DNA from: Gimesia benthica
Lineage (GTDB): Bacteria; Planctomycetota; Planctomycetia; Planctomycetales; Planctomycetaceae
NCBI RefSeq assembly: GCF_009720525.1
Contig: NZ_CP043930.1
Span: 6,150,001-6,214,000 of the forward strand
Direction: 5' to 3'
Length of the DNA stretch: 64,000 nt
Under the pieces are notes generated by a model. The model was given only the letters and a program-made list of their open reading frames with translations, was not told the origin of the DNA and did not search any database. A program made the translations under genes and the position numbers. Below are positions 1 to 9,398 of this stretch, piece after piece (position 1 is the first letter of the stretch; every line of letters begins with the position of its first letter).

Positions 1-294
1 AACGCTCTCAATGCTGAGACAAAGCATCCCCTGGCGAAAACGACGTTCTTCCATCGCGTACAGTCCGTGCGGTTTAAGAAAGGGGTGCTCAACTTTGTGA
101 CTGTCGGTGAAGAGGGGCTGGAGGATCACTTTTTCCTGATCCGGGACAAGAACGTGATTCTCGTCAAAGCGGCCGGAGGAAACATGCCCCGCAATTCTCT
201 CAAATTCGAAGACGACGGCCATAATACGCTGCTCGTGACCATTCCGAACACCTTTGACGTGGACCTCATGAAAGAACTGACTGCCCAGTTCTAA
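1..294 (+). CDS. C-terminal part of an unrecognised protein (5' end outside window)
   Basis: An open frame runs from the first base to a TAA at 292-294, giving 97 codons with no stop. The start is probably upstream of the window, because the coding pattern continues upstream of the first possible GTG/ATG codons (GTG at 67). The visible part is a soluble alpha/beta-like stretch with alternating hydrophobic strands (FFLIRDKNVILVKA, TLLVTIP) and no membrane segment or known motif. I do not recognise the family. It ends about 175 bases before the dioxygenase-like gene, so the two are probably separate units. Confidence 0.6.
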   Translation, partial: NALNAETKHPLAKTTFFHRVQSVRFKKGVLNFVTVGEEGLEDHFFLIRDKNVILVKAAGGNMPRNSLKFEDDGHNTLLVTIPNTFDVDLMKELTAQF

Positions 295-470
295 CCGGCT
301 GTTCCAGGGACACTTAAAGTCAGAAGAGATCAACCATAGCCGATGGATGATCTTTCCGTGAAATTGCCGGAAATTACTTTTTTTGACGAAACATTCGCCG
401 AAAATACCCGTTAAATGTTAAAATAGTTGACAGATAAACTTTTTTAACTCTGAGAGACAGGGAGCAGGTA

Positions 471-1217
471 ATGCAACGTCAATCGACAAGCGCTGGTCGG
501 CGGGATTTTCTTAAGTGGTCTTCTTTCAGTCTGGCGGCATTTACCACCCCCGGGTTAATGGCAGAGGAACTGATCAGGACGCCTTCCATGACCGAAGGGC
601 CGTTCTACCCGGATAAAATGCCCCTGGATACCGACAATGACCTGCTTGTGATTAACGATTCCATTACGCCTGCAGTCGGAGAGATCACGCACCTGACCGG
701 TAAAGTTCTGGACAGCAAAGGGAATCCCCTGCGGAATGCCTTTGTCGAAATCTGGCAGGTGGACAATAAAGCCTCTTACATTCATACGCGTGGCGAAAAT
801 AAAGAGGGGCGTGACGGGAACTTTCAGGGTTATGGCCGCTTCCTGACCGATTCCCAGGGGAAGTATTATTTCCGCACGATCAAGCCGGTTCCCTATCGGG
901 CGGGACGCGGATTCCGCACGCCGCACATTCACGTCGCCGTCAGTCAGAACGGACACCGGATTCTGACTACGCAGCTGCTGGTCAAAGGGCATGAGATGAA
1001 CGCGGAAGATGGCGTCTACCGTCAGATCCGCGATCCTCGGCAGCGGGAAACGATTCTGGTCGATTTTAAACCGCTGCCCGATTCGAAGCTGGGAGAGCTG
1101 GCGGCGAACTTTGATATCATCCTGGGGAAAACCGCAGAAGAAAATCCGGATGGCACCATCAAGGGGGGCATCGGGAAATCCGAGTTCGGCAGCAGACAGC
1201 GTCCGCCCCGCAGGTAA
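471..1217 (+). CDS. Intradiol ring-cleavage dioxygenase-like protein, Tat-exported
   Basis: The 248-residue product resembles the catalytic beta-subunit of protocatechuate 3,4-dioxygenase and related exported intradiol dioxygenases. Fe(III) ligands fit the family spacing: Tyr103 and Tyr142 (39 apart, as in protocatechuate dioxygenase) with His152 and His154 in the TPHIHV motif. The family signature TEGPFYPD is at 41-48 and the GNPLRNAFVEIWQVD strand at 84-98. The N-terminus RRDFLKWSSFSLAAF is a twin-arginine signal, so it should act in the periplasm or paryphoplasm. GGGAG lies just before the ATG. Planctomycetes carry many such stand-alone exported proteins, and their real substrates are mostly unknown; catechol cleavage is inferred only. 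No partner alpha subunit or aromatic-degradation genes lie nearby. Confidence 0.85.
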   Translation: MQRQSTSAGRRDFLKWSSFSLAAFTTPGLMAEELIRTPSMTEGPFYPDKMPLDTDNDLLVINDSITPAVGEITHLTGKVLDSKGNPLRNAFVEIWQVDNKASYIHTRGENKEGRDGNFQGYGRFLTDSQGKYYFRTIKPVPYRAGRGFRTPHIHVAVSQNGHRILTTQLLVKGHEMNAEDGVYRQIRDPRQRETILVDFKPLPDSKLGELAANFDIILGKTAEENPDGTIKGGIGKSEFGSRQRPPRR

Positions 1218-1327
1218 TGACGGGGAGTGAACCGGTTTCGTACTCCTGACCGCTGCGAGAGTTGATCAACGGGAATGAGATCCCCATAATCGACACCAGC
1301 AGTGATCAACCGATTTCACTCCCGTCA
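1218..1327. repeat. Long-range inverted repeat between dioxygenase and DinB genes
   Basis: Bases 1218-1237 (ATGACGGGGAGTGAACCGGTT region) can pair with 1308-1327; the reverse complement of the right arm reads GTGACGGGAGTGAAATCGGTT. The arms are about 20 bp with a few mismatches and flank about 70 bases, which also contain GTTGATCAAC. This might be a structured leader of the DinB gene or the remains of a small mobile repeat. There is no T-run, so it is not a typical terminator. Confidence 0.3.
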
Positions 1328-1350
1328 CACATTCTGCAGGAGCGCCTCAT

Positions 1351-1818
1351 ATGGATATCAGACAGCGGATCGAAGACTACCTGGCCGGACCGGAACAACT
1401 ACGACAGGCCATCCAGGGGATGACTGACGCTGAACTGGATGCTGCCCCAATTCCTGGAAAATGGTCGACGCGGCAGGTGGTGTGTCACATCGCGGACTTC
1501 GAACCCGTGTATGCAGATCGGATGAAGTGGGTGCTGGTAGAAGAGAATCCCCCGCTGCCGGGAGGCGATCCCGATCAGTTCGCTGAAAAACTGGCGTATG
1601 ACCAGCGCGATCTGGAAGAGGAACTGCAGCTGATTTCCGCGGTACGCAATCACCTGGGGCGGATCCTGAAGACATTGGAACCGGCTCAGTTCGAACGCAC
1701 AGGCATCCATACCCGTGATGGGGAATTGTCGCTGTGGACTCTGCTCGACCGGATCACGGGTCATATCCCGCACCATATCAAACTGATTCAGGAAAAGCGG
1801 GACGCGCTGGCCTCTTGA
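1351..1818 (+). CDS. DinB/YfiT-family metal-dependent four-helix protein
   Basis: The 155-residue product has the DinB_2 layout: a four-helix bundle with a metal triad of His46 (VVCHIADFE), His138 and His142 ([11 protein letters not shown]). Members are cytoplasmic and act as thiol-dependent transferases or hydrolases (mycothiol- or bacillithiol-linked) or have no assigned reaction. The motif [16 protein letters not shown] at 36-51 is typical. The ATG is preceded by GGAGCGCC. The gene stands alone between the dioxygenase-like gene and a small DUF542-like gene; no specific substrate can be named. Confidence 0.85.
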   Translation: MDIRQRIEDYLAGPEQLRQAIQGMTDAELDAAPIPGKWSTRQVVCHIADFEPVYADRMKWVLVEENPPLPGGDPDQFAEKLAYDQRDLEEELQLISAVRNHLGRILKTLEPAQFERTGIHTRDGELSLWTLLDRITGHIPHHIKLIQEKRDALAS

Positions 1819-1918
1819 GCCCCGAGAGAAACACGCGTTTGATTCCGCATCGGATATGCTATCATAGAATCTAAATCAGGTTTCTCTGATGAACCGTGGT
1901 CCCGTACCAGGGAAGTAA

Positions 1919-2128
1919 ATGATGACCAGTCTAGAACTTGAATCCAGTGTTGTTGAATGGGTGATTGAGCATCCCGAAGTGCAGGGGGTACTTGAATCTC
2001 TGGGGATCGATCAGTCCTGCCAGGGGAAATCACTGGATTATGTCTGCCGACAGATGGGGCTCGACCCTCATTTTGTGCTGAAACAGCTGCATGAAGTGAT
2101 CGAAGCAGATTCCGGCGTGGATGAGTGA
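1919..2128 (+). CDS. Small DUF542 / ScdA N-terminal-like protein
   Basis: The 69-residue protein resembles the N-terminal DUF542 domain of ScdA/YtfE iron-sulfur repair proteins: VVEWVIEHPEVQGVLESLGID then CQGKSLDYVCRQMGLD and a final helix. The family core GIDYCC is here GIDQSC, so one of the two cysteines is missing. There is no hemerythrin domain, so it cannot be the complete repair protein. Free-standing DUF542 proteins are common in planctomycetes; their role is unknown. Two adjacent ATG codons (1919 and 1922) follow a weak GGGAAG site; either may be used. Confidence 0.6.
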   Translation: MMTSLELESSVVEWVIEHPEVQGVLESLGIDQSCQGKSLDYVCRQMGLDPHFVLKQLHEVIEADSGVDE

Positions 2129-2241
2129 CTGAATGATCACTGTCTGGGCCTGCGGAGACGTCTTTACCCATTTCGCCCGATCGCATAAACTCCCGCTTCT
2201 CGAAACAGGGAGGGTTTCGGTTCAACGAGGCGAATGGAGCG

Positions 2242-3120
2242 ATGCAGAATTTAATTGGTAAAACAGCACTCATCACCGGTGCCGCTGCGGGGATTGGCAG
2301 AGAGATTGCATTGCAGCTGGCTGCGGAAGGTGTGGATCTGTTTCTGCTGGATGTCAATGAAAGTGGCCTGGCAGATACAGCGGAAACGGCATCTTTGCTG
2401 GGTGTGAAGGTCGCCAGCCGACGTTGTGATCTGACCGACTCACAACAGATTTCCGCCACGACGCAGGAAGTGCTGAGTACCTGGGGCGGCGTCGATATTC
2501 TGGTGAATAACGCGGGCGTTGCCTTTTACGGTCCGACACATACGATGACTGCCGAGCAGTGGGACTGGCTTCTGGGGATCAATCTGCTGGCACCAATCCA
2601 GATTACGCGGGAATTACTGCCCAGTCTGTTAAACCGCCCTGAAGCCCATATCGTCAACGTTTCCAGCATTTGCGGCCTGGTGCAAGGCAATCGTTTCAGT
2701 GCTTACCAGGTTAGTAAATATGGCCTGCTGGGTTTCAGTGAGGCACTTCGTGCCGAGTACAGCCGGCAGGGACTGGGCGTCTCTGCTATCTGTCCCGGGC
2801 CGGTGACGACACGTTTGTTCGAGGTGGCTCCGTCAGGACGTGACGGCAAGCAAACCCCGATTCCTCCCCGCTGGATTTGTACGACCCCCGAAATGGTGGC
2901 GCAGAAAGCGGTCAAAGCCATCTACCGTGATCAGGGAATTTGCCTGGTGGGCTGGGTGGCCTATGTGCTTTATTATCTGAAGCGGATTGCGCCCTGGTCA
3001 TTGGATCTTGCTTTTCGATTCGGCCGCCGTCGACGCATGAAGAAGAAGGCTCAGCAGCTGGCACTTCAGGCCGAACAACAGTTCGAAGGGTCTACAGAGT
3101 CCTCTTCGAAGGCTGCGTGA
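2242..3120 (+). CDS. SDR-family NAD(P)-dependent oxidoreductase
   Basis: A classical short-chain dehydrogenase of 292 residues: the cofactor-binding TGAAAGIGRE at 12-21, NNAG at 89-92, catalytic Ser141/142 and Tyr155-Lys159 in YQVSK. The C-terminal extension beyond about 235 has a hydrophobic stretch (VGWVAYVLYYL) followed by an Arg/Lys-rich tail, suggesting peripheral attachment to the membrane, as in SDRs acting on lipids or sterol-like substrates. The substrate cannot be deduced. It begins 114 bases after the DUF542-like gene and is probably a separate unit. Confidence 0.85.
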   Translation: MQNLIGKTALITGAAAGIGREIALQLAAEGVDLFLLDVNESGLADTAETASLLGVKVASRRCDLTDSQQISATTQEVLSTWGGVDILVNNAGVAFYGPTHTMTAEQWDWLLGINLLAPIQITRELLPSLLNRPEAHIVNVSSICGLVQGNRFSAYQVSKYGLLGFSEALRAEYSRQGLGVSAICPGPVTTRLFEVAPSGRDGKQTPIPPRWICTTPEMVAQKAVKAIYRDQGICLVGWVAYVLYYLKRIAPWSLDLAFRFGRRRRMKKKAQQLALQAEQQFEGSTESSSKAA

Positions 3121-3343
3121 CAGCCCGCAGTGTGAATCGTCGGTCTTTTCTGTTCAAAGCAGCTGGCTGCAGCTCTGCCTCGTACCGGCTGTGTTCATTC
3201 TAAACGGGGTAAGACGATTTCACTCGCTTCTGGAAATCGTCTGAAGGTACTTTCCTGTCTACACTTCCGGTAATTCCGTTCTCGGTTGCCCGCTGATTTT
3301 CTAATTTATGATTGACAGTCCTAAAGTTAATATTATATATAAT

Positions 3344-3359
3344 GCATAATGCATTATGC
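3344..3359. promoter_or_regulatory. Perfect 16-bp palindrome, probable operator of the GntR gene
   Basis: GCATAATGCATTATGC is a perfect 16-bp palindrome in an A+T-rich stretch (TATTATATATAATG) 85 bases upstream of the GntR/FCD gene start. FadR-subfamily regulators bind short palindromes as dimers and often repress themselves. The overlap with a TATA-like sequence (TATATAAT at 3334-3341) fits an operator over a promoter. The regulator-operator pairing is inferred from position. Confidence 0.5.
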
Positions 3360-3444
3360 GTAGAAATGAACAGGCTACGCACGTTTCGGGAGGGGGTACG
3401 GAAATACCGAACCCATCTACACGAGGAAAAACAGGCAACACCAG

Positions 3445-4155
3445 ATGAGCACATCGATTCCTGAAGCAACCCGGCTCCTGCCCGTCAGCACTTTACGACT
3501 GGATATTTTCAGTCAGATACTGCTCTCGATTTTTACTGGCGAATACCCTTCGGGAACGCGACTCAAAGTGCAGCACCTGGCGCAGCGGTTTGGCGTCAGC
3601 AGCACGCCGGTTCGCGAAGCGATTGTTGAATTGAGCGGAATCGGAGTCGTCGAGATGATTCCCAATCGTGGGGCGGTTGTGACACCTCTGGGGATTTCTG
3701 AAATACGCGAGATGTACCATATCCGGCGGATTCTCGAAGTGGAATCTGCCCGCTGTGCCTGTGAGTGCGCTGACCTGGAGGAAATTCGACAGCTGCTGGA
3801 GGAAACCCGGGCATTACAACAGGGGCCTCGGGGAGCGGACTGGAGTCTCCTCTGTTCGGACAATGACCAGCGCACCCATACCGCGATCGTTAAGGCATCC
3901 GGAATCAGGCGATTGAAGACCGAACTGCAGCGATACGATCGACTGATGCATATGATTCGCGTGTTGCTCAAAGACTGGGAGCCTTACCTGGACCAGATTC
4001 TCACTGAGCATCTGCAGGTTCTGGAAGCGATCCTGCAACGAGATAAAGATGCTGCCGGGGCGGCGATGGAGCGCCATTTGAAAGGCACGTGTGAGCGGGC
4101 CGTCGAAGGCATTTTTGTGCGACGGATTCCGGAAACCGAAACCAGGCAGAATTGA
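3445..4155 (+). CDS. GntR-family transcriptional regulator, FadR/FCD subfamily
   Basis: The 236-residue product has a winged helix at about 15-80 (LAQRFGVSSTPVREAIVELSG, then the wing IPNRGAVV) and an all-helical FCD ligand-binding domain at about 85-225. FCD regulators sense small carboxylic acids using a metal bound by Asp/His residues; the ligand is unknown here. The gene leads a same-strand run with a small hypothetical gene, a c-cytochrome protein and a DUF1552 protein, which may be its targets. A perfect palindrome lies upstream. Confidence 0.88.
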   Translation: MSTSIPEATRLLPVSTLRLDIFSQILLSIFTGEYPSGTRLKVQHLAQRFGVSSTPVREAIVELSGIGVVEMIPNRGAVVTPLGISEIREMYHIRRILEVESARCACECADLEEIRQLLEETRALQQGPRGADWSLLCSDNDQRTHTAIVKASGIRRLKTELQRYDRLMHMIRVLLKDWEPYLDQILTEHLQVLEAILQRDKDAAGAAMERHLKGTCERAVEGIFVRRIPETETRQN

Positions 4156-4192
4156 AAGCAGAAGCACACACTGAATCCAGATCAGATTCGAT

Positions 4193-4456
4193 TTGTCATC
4201 TCATATATCAGCCGCCCGGAGGAAAATTGAACAGGGAGAGTATCTCGTCAACGTTCCGATTGGGAATAAGCGGGTGGAAATTCATGCCTCCCGCTGGACA
4301 GGGAAGCCGTATGAGAAGTACGGTATAAAAGAGACCGAACAATACCTGCCTGCGATTTATAACGAGCAGAGTCAGTTAACTGCAGATATTAAAGCCGATC
4401 AGAGTCTGCAACTGGACTTTGATTTAAAGTCCGATTCTCAACCGTCCGGGGAGTGA
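4193..4456 (+). CDS. Hypothetical protein, 87 aa, start uncertain
   Basis: A small acidic open frame from a TTG codon. No ATG or GTG occurs in the first third, so the start is uncertain; an initiator around 4193 with weak ribosome-binding support is assumed. The middle (YLVNVPIGNKRVEIHASRW) looks like real coding sequence, and the tail is Asp/Ser-rich. No family recognised. It sits between the GntR gene and the c-cytochrome gene on the same strand, 38 bases after the former. Confidence 0.45.
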   Translation: MSSHISAARRKIEQGEYLVNVPIGNKRVEIHASRWTGKPYEKYGIKETEQYLPAIYNEQSQLTADIKADQSLQLDFDLKSDSQPSGE

Positions 4457-4546
4457 TTTGTGTCCGTATTTCATCCGTATCCTGAATCCCGGGTTCTGCC
4501 TGACCGCTCTCCGGATCACTGCCATTGCGCTGCAGGAACACGGTCT

Positions 4547-7161
4547 ATGATTGATGTTTCTTCTTTGTTCGCGCGGTTACTCATGTGGGCCGTCCTGATT
4601 TTATCAGCGTGGTGTGATGCTCAGGCTGCTGAAGCGACTCCGGCTGGTATTGGACAAAATGAGCGTGCACTGTTGAAGTCAACCTGTGTGGACTGTCATT
4701 CGGGAGAATCGGCAGAGGCGAAGCTGGATCTGCAGCAGATCTCGTTCGACCTGAAAGACAAAACGGCTCGCCACCGCTGGGTTCAGATCTATGATCGGAT
4801 CGCGGCGGGGGAAATGCCCCCTGATCCGGCAGACCTGTCCGCGGAGAATCGGCAGGCGTTACTTGAGTCGTTGTCGACTGCGCTGCTGCAGGTTGATCAG
4901 GCGGAAGTCAGCAACCACGGACGGGGGCCTCTGCGGCGGCTGACGCGTCAGGAATATGAACAGAACCTGCTTGATCTGCTCCGGTTACCCGAACTGGATA
5001 TCCGCGACATGCTGCCCGCCGACCGGGAACGGCTGCATTGCAACAAGGTGGCTGAAGTGCTGGACATGTCCCGGATTCAGTTGGAAGCCTATCTCGATGC
5101 CGCCGATGCTGCATTGCGGCAGGCGGTCGCTTCTGGAGTCAAACCCCGGCCCCGAAAACAGGAACGATTGCCGGCCACGCGGATGTTTTTAACCGCGCAA
5201 ACCTTTGGCGAGCGGGAGGCGATGTTCTATGCGAAGGATTCGAAACTGGTGCCACTCTCGATGGCAGACCTGAACCGGATCCGCAAGGAGAACAGCCATG
5301 ATCCGGACATGGAACTTGCCATCTTTCGTTCTGCCTCCTGGCCTTATTATGGATATCCAGATCAGTTCAAAGCAGTACAGCCCGGCACTTATCGACTGCG
5401 ATTTTCAGCCCGTGCGGTGCGACAGTTACGAGATTTCAGTCTCAAGCCGGCTCAGTCTTCGATTCCCATGAACTTCCGCGCGCGGAAACGGTCGGGGGCG
5501 GATGTCTCCGGTGATGTGCGGGCCACAAAAGAGATTCTGGACATTCAACCGGAGCCCGCGATTTATGAAACGACGATACGGCTGAAACAGAACGAGACAT
5601 TCGAGTATAGCCTTCTGGGACTTCCGGTTCCCCGGGCGATCAATCCGCCCAATGCGCCGCTCTACTATGACTTTCCCCCACGCCCGGAAGGCGGCCACCC
5701 GGGAGTTGCCTTTCAGTGGCTGGAGATTACCGGCCCTCTCGATTCTGAAGTCTGGCCGCCCGCTTGTCATCGGCGGCTGTTTGGAGATCTACCGATTCGT
5801 GCGACACAGGCAGGGCCTCTGCCTGTAGAACTGGTGACAGATCAACCTGAGCAGGAAGCACGCAGGCTGCTCAGACGATTTATTAAACAGGCCGAGCGGG
5901 AGCCCACTCCCGAAGAGGTGATCCTGATTTATGAACGACTGGTACTGGGAGAACTGAAGCGGGGGAACCGCTCGCAGAGGCACTGCTTTCTGCGTATAGT
6001 GCCTTTCTCTGTTCGGGACAGTACCTGTACCTGCCTGAGCCACAGCAGAATTCTGAGCAACTGCCTTACGCGGTGGCGTCCCGGTTGTCACACTTCCTGG
6101 GGAATACCTGTCCTGACGCCGAGCTTAAGTCACATGTGGCTGACGGTGATCTGCTGCAGCCGACGGTATTGCGCTCAGAAACAGAACGCCTGCTGAAGGC
6201 GGAATCATCCGAGGCGTTTGTGAACAACTTCACGGATTACTGGCTATCGCTGAAAGACATTCGGCGGGACGAACCCGATGCGCGGCTCTATCCCGAATAT
6301 CGTTTCGACGATTACCTGATCGATTCCCTGGCGATGGAGACACGTACTTTCTTCCGCTATCTGCTTGAACAGAACCTGCCGATCACTGCCCTGGTGCAGA
6401 CCGACTTTATTTTTGCGAACGACCGACTGGCCCGGCATTACGATCTGCCGCCGCTGGAAGGATCAAAGCTCCGTCGCGTTGCGTTGCCTGCAAACAGTCC
6501 GTACGGGGGATTGATCACACAGGGAGCGATTCTGAAAGTGACAGCGAACGGGACGACGACCTCACCTGTGATTCGGGGCGCCTGGATCATGGAGCGGATT
6601 ATGGGCGAACCCCCGCCTCCGCCACCGCCGTCGGTGCCTGCGGTCGAACCCGACATTCGGGGGGCGAAGACCATCCGCGACCAACTGGCGCAACACACGC
6701 GCGATCCGGTCTGTGCGAACTGCCATGCCCGCTTTGATCCGGTCGGCTTTGCGCTGGAAAATTATGATATCATGGGTGCCTGGCGGAACCGTTATCGCAG
6801 CCTCGGGCAGGGAGAAAAAGTGACAGGCATCGATCGAGCCGGTCACGATTATGCTTATTTCATAGCTGGTCCTGTGGACGCCGGTGGTCAGCTCCGCGAT
6901 GGTCGTGCATTCCAGAACATCCGGGAATTAAAACAGCTGCTGGTGCAGAACCCGCGGCAGATGGCCCGGAATTTTCTGCAGCAGTTGACCGTGTATGCCA
7001 CAGGCACCCCGGTTCGATTTTCAGATCGACCCGTGATTGAATCCATTCTCGATCAATGCGAGGCCGAACGATATCGGGTTCGCGATTTACTGCTGGCGCT
7101 GGTTCAGAGCCGCATTTTCCTGGGGACCGAACCTGTTGCAGCAAAGGGAAGCGAATCATGA
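4547..7161 (+). pseudogene. Planctomycete c-cytochrome protein (DUF1587/1595/1592/1588/1585), frameshifted
   Basis: An exported protein of about 870 residues, split by a single-base shift. The first frame starts at ATG 4547 (signal peptide MIDVSSLFARLLMWAVLILS..., cut near AQAA), with heme motif CVDCH at about 48-52 and DUF1587 (LRRLTRQEYEQNLLDLL), and reads to G-run 5961-5965. After it, frame 1 carries the continuation EPLAEALLSAYSAFLCSG, DUF1592 (SRLSHFLG), DUF1588 with a second heme motif CANCH, then DUF1585. One extra G would restore one frame (KRGEPLAEA). This is either a real mutation or a homopolymer sequencing error. Such proteins are typically paired with DUF1552 proteins, as here, where the stop overlaps the next ATG. 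An upstream GTG at 4460 is less likely as start. Confidence 0.85.
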
Positions 7162-8471
7162 GGAATCACTCAGCCAGAAGACGGACAGTGGATTATGCCC
7201 GCAGGCGTTTTTTACGCGGTGCCGGTGTGGCTCTCGCATTACCTCTGCTGGAGAGTCTGCAGCGTTCTGCGCTGGGGAAGGGGTCTTCCGCTGCGACGCC
7301 TGGTCGCATGCTGTTGATTTCGAATAACCTGGGAGTCTTGCCACAACACTTTTTTCCGAAAGAGAGTGGCTCCAGGTACCAGCTTTCGCCTTATCTGAGT
7401 GAGCTCAAGGAGTTGACTTCTGATTTTACCGTCTTCAGTGGTTTATCGCATCCGGCCTGCGAAGGCGGGCATTCTACTGAGAACTGTTTCCTGACCGGTG
7501 CCAAACATCCGACGAGCAGCGGTTTTCGCAATACGGTCTCTCTCGATCAATATGCGGCCGAGCATCTGGGACGCAAGACCCGCTTCGCCACCTTGAACCT
7601 GGGAGTGAACATCGACAAGGCGAATCGTAGTTTATCGTGGACGCGTGACGGCGTTCTGTTACCTGCGGAAGACAGTCCCGGCCGGCTGTTTCAGAAGATG
7701 TTCATTCAGGGAGACTCGGCGCAGATCAAGCGGCGGCTGGAACATCTGAAACGGCGGGGCAGTATTCTGGATGCGGTTACCGAGTCGACACAGCGATTGA
7801 ACCGTGAACTGGGTCCGGAAGACCGTTCGCGTCTGGATCAGTATTTTACATCGATCCGCGAACTGGAACAGCGACTGGTGACTGCAGGGGAATGGGAGCA
7901 GAGTCCCAAGCCGAAAACGGTCACGGAATTGCCGGAAGATATTCTGGATCGGGGGCTGCTGTTCGACAAGCTGGAGCAGATGCTGGCGATGGCGGTGCTG
8001 GCGCTGCAGTCCGACTCGACGCGGATCGTCACATTGATGGTGGATGCCTTCGCGACGCCCGTCTTTCAACTGTCGGAGCAGGAAAAGAGTCTGACCAGTT
8101 ATCATCCATTGAGTCATCACGGGATGCGGTCTCATCACCTGGCGCAGCTGGAGAAAGCGGATCGCCGCCAGATGCAGTTGTTGAAGCAGGTACTTGAAAA
8201 ACTGCAGACCGTGCAGGGCAATACGGGACGACTGCTGGACAGCACGATGGTGCTGTATGGCAGCAACATGGGGGACGCGAATACCCATGATAATACGAAT
8301 CTCCCGATTCTCCTGGCAGGGGGCGGCTTTCAACATGGCCAGCATCTCGCGTTTAACCGGGAAGCGAACGCACCATTGTGTAATCTGTATCTGAGTATGC
8401 TGCAGCGGATGGGAGTGGAGACCGATCGCTTCGGTTCCAGCAGCAGCACGCTGACGGGCCTGAAAGGTTGA
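7158..8471 (+). CDS. DUF1552 domain protein, Tat-exported
   Basis: A 437-residue protein with an N-terminal twin-arginine signal (ARRRFLRGAGVALALPLLES). The ATG at 7158 overlaps the stop of the c-cytochrome gene (ATGA), which decides the start and indicates translational coupling; AAAGGGA precedes it. DUF1552 proteins resemble the DUF1501/sulfatase-like alkaline phosphatase fold and are nearly always next to DUF1588/1592 c-cytochromes in planctomycetes. Typical segments are LLISNNLGVLPQHFFP, SGLSHPACEGGHSTENCFLTG and a C-terminal GSNMGDANTHDNTNLPILLAGGG. The biochemical function of the pair is unknown. Confidence 0.9.
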   Translation: MRNHSARRRTVDYARRRFLRGAGVALALPLLESLQRSALGKGSSAATPGRMLLISNNLGVLPQHFFPKESGSRYQLSPYLSELKELTSDFTVFSGLSHPACEGGHSTENCFLTGAKHPTSSGFRNTVSLDQYAAEHLGRKTRFATLNLGVNIDKANRSLSWTRDGVLLPAEDSPGRLFQKMFIQGDSAQIKRRLEHLKRRGSILDAVTESTQRLNRELGPEDRSRLDQYFTSIRELEQRLVTAGEWEQSPKPKTVTELPEDILDRGLLFDKLEQMLAMAVLALQSDSTRIVTLMVDAFATPVFQLSEQEKSLTSYHPLSHHGMRSHHLAQLEKADRRQMQLLKQVLEKLQTVQGNTGRLLDSTMVLYGSNMGDANTHDNTNLPILLAGGGFQHGQHLAFNREANAPLCNLYLSMLQRMGVETDRFGSSSSTLTGLKG

Positions 8472-8498
8472 GACCAGCGTAACACTTACTCGTTATGA

Positions 8499-9398
8499 TT
8501 ACTTTGCGGCGGGAGTTACCGGTTCTTCCGGTGCGACGTCCACAGAGACGGTCATGCGATGTTCGCCGCCACCAACGATCGTGCCCTGGATGGGACAGAC
8601 GTCGTAGTAATCGCGGCCCCAGGCGACTGTGATGTGATCGGTGGAAGCGGGTACGTTGTTCGTCGGGTCGACGTCGATCCAGCCTGCTTTTTCCCCGCAG
8701 TAAACCGAGAGCCAGGCGTGAGAGGCATCTGCTCCAACGAGGCGTGGCTTGCCCGGCGGGGGGATCGTGCGTAGATAACCGCTGACATAGCGGGCGGCCA
8801 GACCCAGGATGCGCAGGCAGCCGATCTGGAAATGGGCGAAATCCTGACAGACGCCGTGCTTTTGTGCGTAGACCTCATCGATCTGCGTGTTGACATTCGT
8901 GGCACGGGGATCGTAGCGGAATTCCTTGTGGATCCGCGTGGTCAAGTCGAGAACCGCCTCCAGGATCGGACGTCCCTTCGTAAATGAGACTTCTGCATAA
9001 TCAATGAGTTTGGGAAACAGCTTCACTCCCGGCGACTGAAATACATACTGATACGCGTCGAGTAATGCGGGACTCTGATCACTTTTCAGTGCCAGGGAGA
9101 TGGTTTCCCAGGCAGGCGTGCTGTCGGGAGGGATGACTGGCGTTGCCATCACGGAGACTTGACTGGTGGCAGTTACGCTGAGTCCCGTATGAGGCTGGTC
9201 GATGGAGAAAAACGAGATATTGTTCCCGAAATAATCTTTGCGATGAGTGATGCTATAGGGATCGGGGTGAATCAGCAGCTGAAAATCATCGCACATCTGA
9301 TGAGGTAATGCGCGTGGCGCCAGGTGGACCACGTTTTGACAGACCGGTACCGCCTCGGAGTACGCATATTTCGTGATGTGAGTGATTTTGTATTTCAT
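8499..9398 (-). CDS. Transglutaminase-like cysteine protease-fold protein
   Basis: A 299-residue protein with the bacterial transglutaminase N-terminal beta domain (1-80) and a transglutaminase core with the triad Cys184 (HGVCQDFAH), His227 (ASHAWLSVY) and Asp244 (WIDVDPT). Such enzymes usually hydrolyse or transfer amide bonds. It is the last gene of the five-gene minus-strand cluster, and its start overlaps the stop of the ATP-grasp/alpha-E gene by 4 bases (9395-9398), so they are translationally coupled. Known conserved neighbourhood analysis of amidoligase systems links alpha-E, ATP-grasp and transglutaminase proteins, suggesting synthesis and trimming of an unknown peptide tag. Confidence 0.9.
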   Translation of the reverse strand: MKYKITHITKYAYSEAVPVCQNVVHLAPRALPHQMCDDFQLLIHPDPYSITHRKDYFGNNISFFSIDQPHTGLSVTATSQVSVMATPVIPPDSTPAWETISLALKSDQSPALLDAYQYVFQSPGVKLFPKLIDYAEVSFTKGRPILEAVLDLTTRIHKEFRYDPRATNVNTQIDEVYAQKHGVCQDFAHFQIGCLRILGLAARYVSGYLRTIPPPGKPRLVGADASHAWLSVYCGEKAGWIDVDPTNNVPASTDHITVAWGRDYYDVCPIQGTIVGGGEHRMTVSVDVAPEEPVTPAAK

